NCBI GenBank assembly: GCA_902788705.1 | Contig: CADALE010000005.1 | Coordinates: 3,846 to 67,845 of the forward strand | Length of the DNA stretch: 64,000 nucleotides | Direction: 5' to 3' | DNA from: an uncultured Coriobacteriaceae bacterium | GTDB lineage: Bacteria; Actinomycetota; Coriobacteriia; Coriobacteriales; Atopobiaceae | Shown here: positions 63,273 through 64,000 of the stretch, one piece after another | Numbering within the stretch: the stretch's first letter is position 1 | Layout: the number at the start of each line of letters is the position of its first letter | Translations under genes and position numbers: made by a program | Notes under the pieces: model-generated | What the model saw: the letters and a program-made list of their open reading frames with translations, nothing else | The model's database searches: none | Told to the model about the DNA's origin: nothing

Positions 63273-63635
63273 CTAACCCAACAGGCGTGCGGCCCAGTCT
63301 GCCTCCTTGAAGCCCACCAGCACAAAGCCATCGCCCACCACGATCGGCCGCTTGACCATCATGCCGTTGGTGGAGAGCAGCGCAAACATCTCGTCTTCCG
63401 TCATGCCGGCATCAAGCTGCTCCTTGATGCGCAGCTCGCGATACAGTTTGCCACTCGTGTTGAAGAAACGCCGTGCGGGCAGGCCGCTTTTCGCGTGCCA
63501 GGCAGCCAGTTCCTCGGCGGAAGGATTGTCCTCGACAATGTGACGGTCAAGGTACTCGACACCCTGCTCATCGAGCCACTTCTTGGCCTTGCGGCAGGTG
63601 GAGCACTTGGGATACTCAACAAACAGAACGGCCAT
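63273..63635 (-). CDS. ArsC/Spx-family thioredoxin-fold protein
   Basis: This 120-residue protein starts MAVLFVEYPKCSTCRKAKKW, with the CxxC pair Cys11 and Cys14. A long helix, RRFFNTSGKLYREL and MVKRPIVVGDGFVLVGF follow, as in the ArsC/Spx/MgsR superfamily. It could be a redox-sensing RNA polymerase partner or a small oxidoreductase; classic arsenate reductase is less likely without linked ars genes. The start at 63635 follows GAGGAG. Confidence 0.88.
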   Translation of the reverse strand: MAVLFVEYPKCSTCRKAKKWLDEQGVEYLDRHIVEDNPSAEELAAWHAKSGLPARRFFNTSGKLYRELRIKEQLDAGMTEDEMFALLSTNGMMVKRPIVVGDGFVLVGFKEADWAARLLG

Positions 63636-63699
63636 GGCACCTTCTCCTCTCAGTGGGAACGCGGCATTCGGTACGACTCTAGCAGAAGCTTCCGAGCCG

Positions 63700-64000
63700 C
63701 TACAGAAGCTCGTCGAGCGTGCGGCCGTACGACGGCAGGAACTCGTCCATGAAGTCGCCCAGCTCGGGGTGGGTGGCGCGCATCTGCGTGAGCGCCTCCA
63801 GCGTGGAGGCCGCCGCTGTGCGAAACTCCTGGTTGCCCGCCGAGGCCTCCTCAAGGCACTTGATGTAGGCCGACAGCTTGTCGGCCGCCTTCACCAGCTG
63901 GTGAAGGTAGGCGTCGCTCTCGCTGTCGCCCACCGGGGCAAAGGCCTCGGCAAAGGCCGGGCGCAGGTCGTCGGGCAGGGTGGCCAGCAGCTCGGCCTCG
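63700..64000 (-). CDS. 5'-deoxynucleotidase, YfbR-like HD protein (C-terminal part)
   Basis: The reading frame enters at the window's right edge and encodes the final 100 residues. LVKAADKLSAYIKCLEEASAGNQEF and MDEFLPSYGRTLDELL are the typical C-terminus of YfbR-type HD-domain nucleotidases, which dephosphorylate deoxynucleoside monophosphates. The HD metal-binding motif would lie beyond the window. Identification rests on this C-terminal pattern only. Confidence 0.72.
   Translation of the reverse strand, partial: EAELLATLPDDLRPAFAEAFAPVGDSESDAYLHQLVKAADKLSAYIKCLEEASAGNQEFRTAAASTLEALTQMRATHPELGDFMDEFLPSYGRTLDELL

Overview
The window is 64 kb of high-G+C bacterial DNA with densely packed genes, strong G/C bias at third codon positions and clear Shine-Dalgarno sites. 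Gene content points to a host-associated, fermentative, anaerobic actinobacterium of the class Coriobacteriia (Olsenella/Atopobiaceae-like). Evidence: an oxygen-sensitive class III ribonucleotide reductase, no respiratory genes, carbamate kinase of the arginine deiminase type, several PTS permeases beside a maltodextrin ABC importer, and T-box control of tryptophan synthesis. The genus is an inference and the species cannot be told from the sequence alone. Layout: 1-155 is part of a periodic palindromic repeat array. 0.3-6.4 kb holds carbamate kinase, MTA/SAH nucleosidase, a PIN toxin with a RelB-like antitoxin, a MscS channel and a UvrD/PcrA helicase. 6.4-7.1 kb is an AT-rich island with an apparently leaderless XRE regulator. 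7.2-16.1 kb carries a U32 peptidase, a low-molecular-weight phosphatase, UppP, a secreted coiled-coil protein with a lysozyme-like end, an M16C protease and two membrane or unknown proteins. 16.2-19.6 kb is an accessory patch: a TIR protein co-transcribed with a cupin, converging on a second protein with a macro-like domain fused to TIR. The second gene is flanked by a duplicated 3' end of the adjacent HAD phosphatase gene. 19.6-27 kb has HAD phosphatase, nitroreductase, nuclease, MsrA, nrdD-nrdG and a methyltransferase; 27-30.3 kb has a PTS IIC remnant, a zinc-ribbon protein, a GH1 enzyme, a second copy of the repeat array and a GNAT acetyltransferase. The right half is mostly carbohydrate use. 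30.5-39.8 kb is a LacI-controlled maltodextrin locus (regulator, ATPase, binding protein, two permeases, secreted amylase, intracellular GH13). 41.6-48.6 kb is a mannose-family PTS with two SIS-domain enzymes, an EamA exporter and a GntR/UTRA regulator, resembling gfr loci for glucoselysine and fructoselysine. 48.7-53.6 kb is trpDCFBA behind a tryptophan T-box. 53.7-63.2 kb is a LacI-controlled lactose-type PTS, a 6-phospho-beta-galactosidase and the Leloir genes galK, galT and galE. Strongest leads: the 26-bp palindromes repeating every 62-63 bp at two distant loci, the TIR/cupin/macro-TIR patch with its flanking HAD duplication, the leaderless XRE gene with a 10-C tract, the short leader ORF coupled to nrdG, and an in-frame gap in the maltodextrin ATPase. 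No tRNA, rRNA, CRISPR array, insertion sequence or prophage was recognised.
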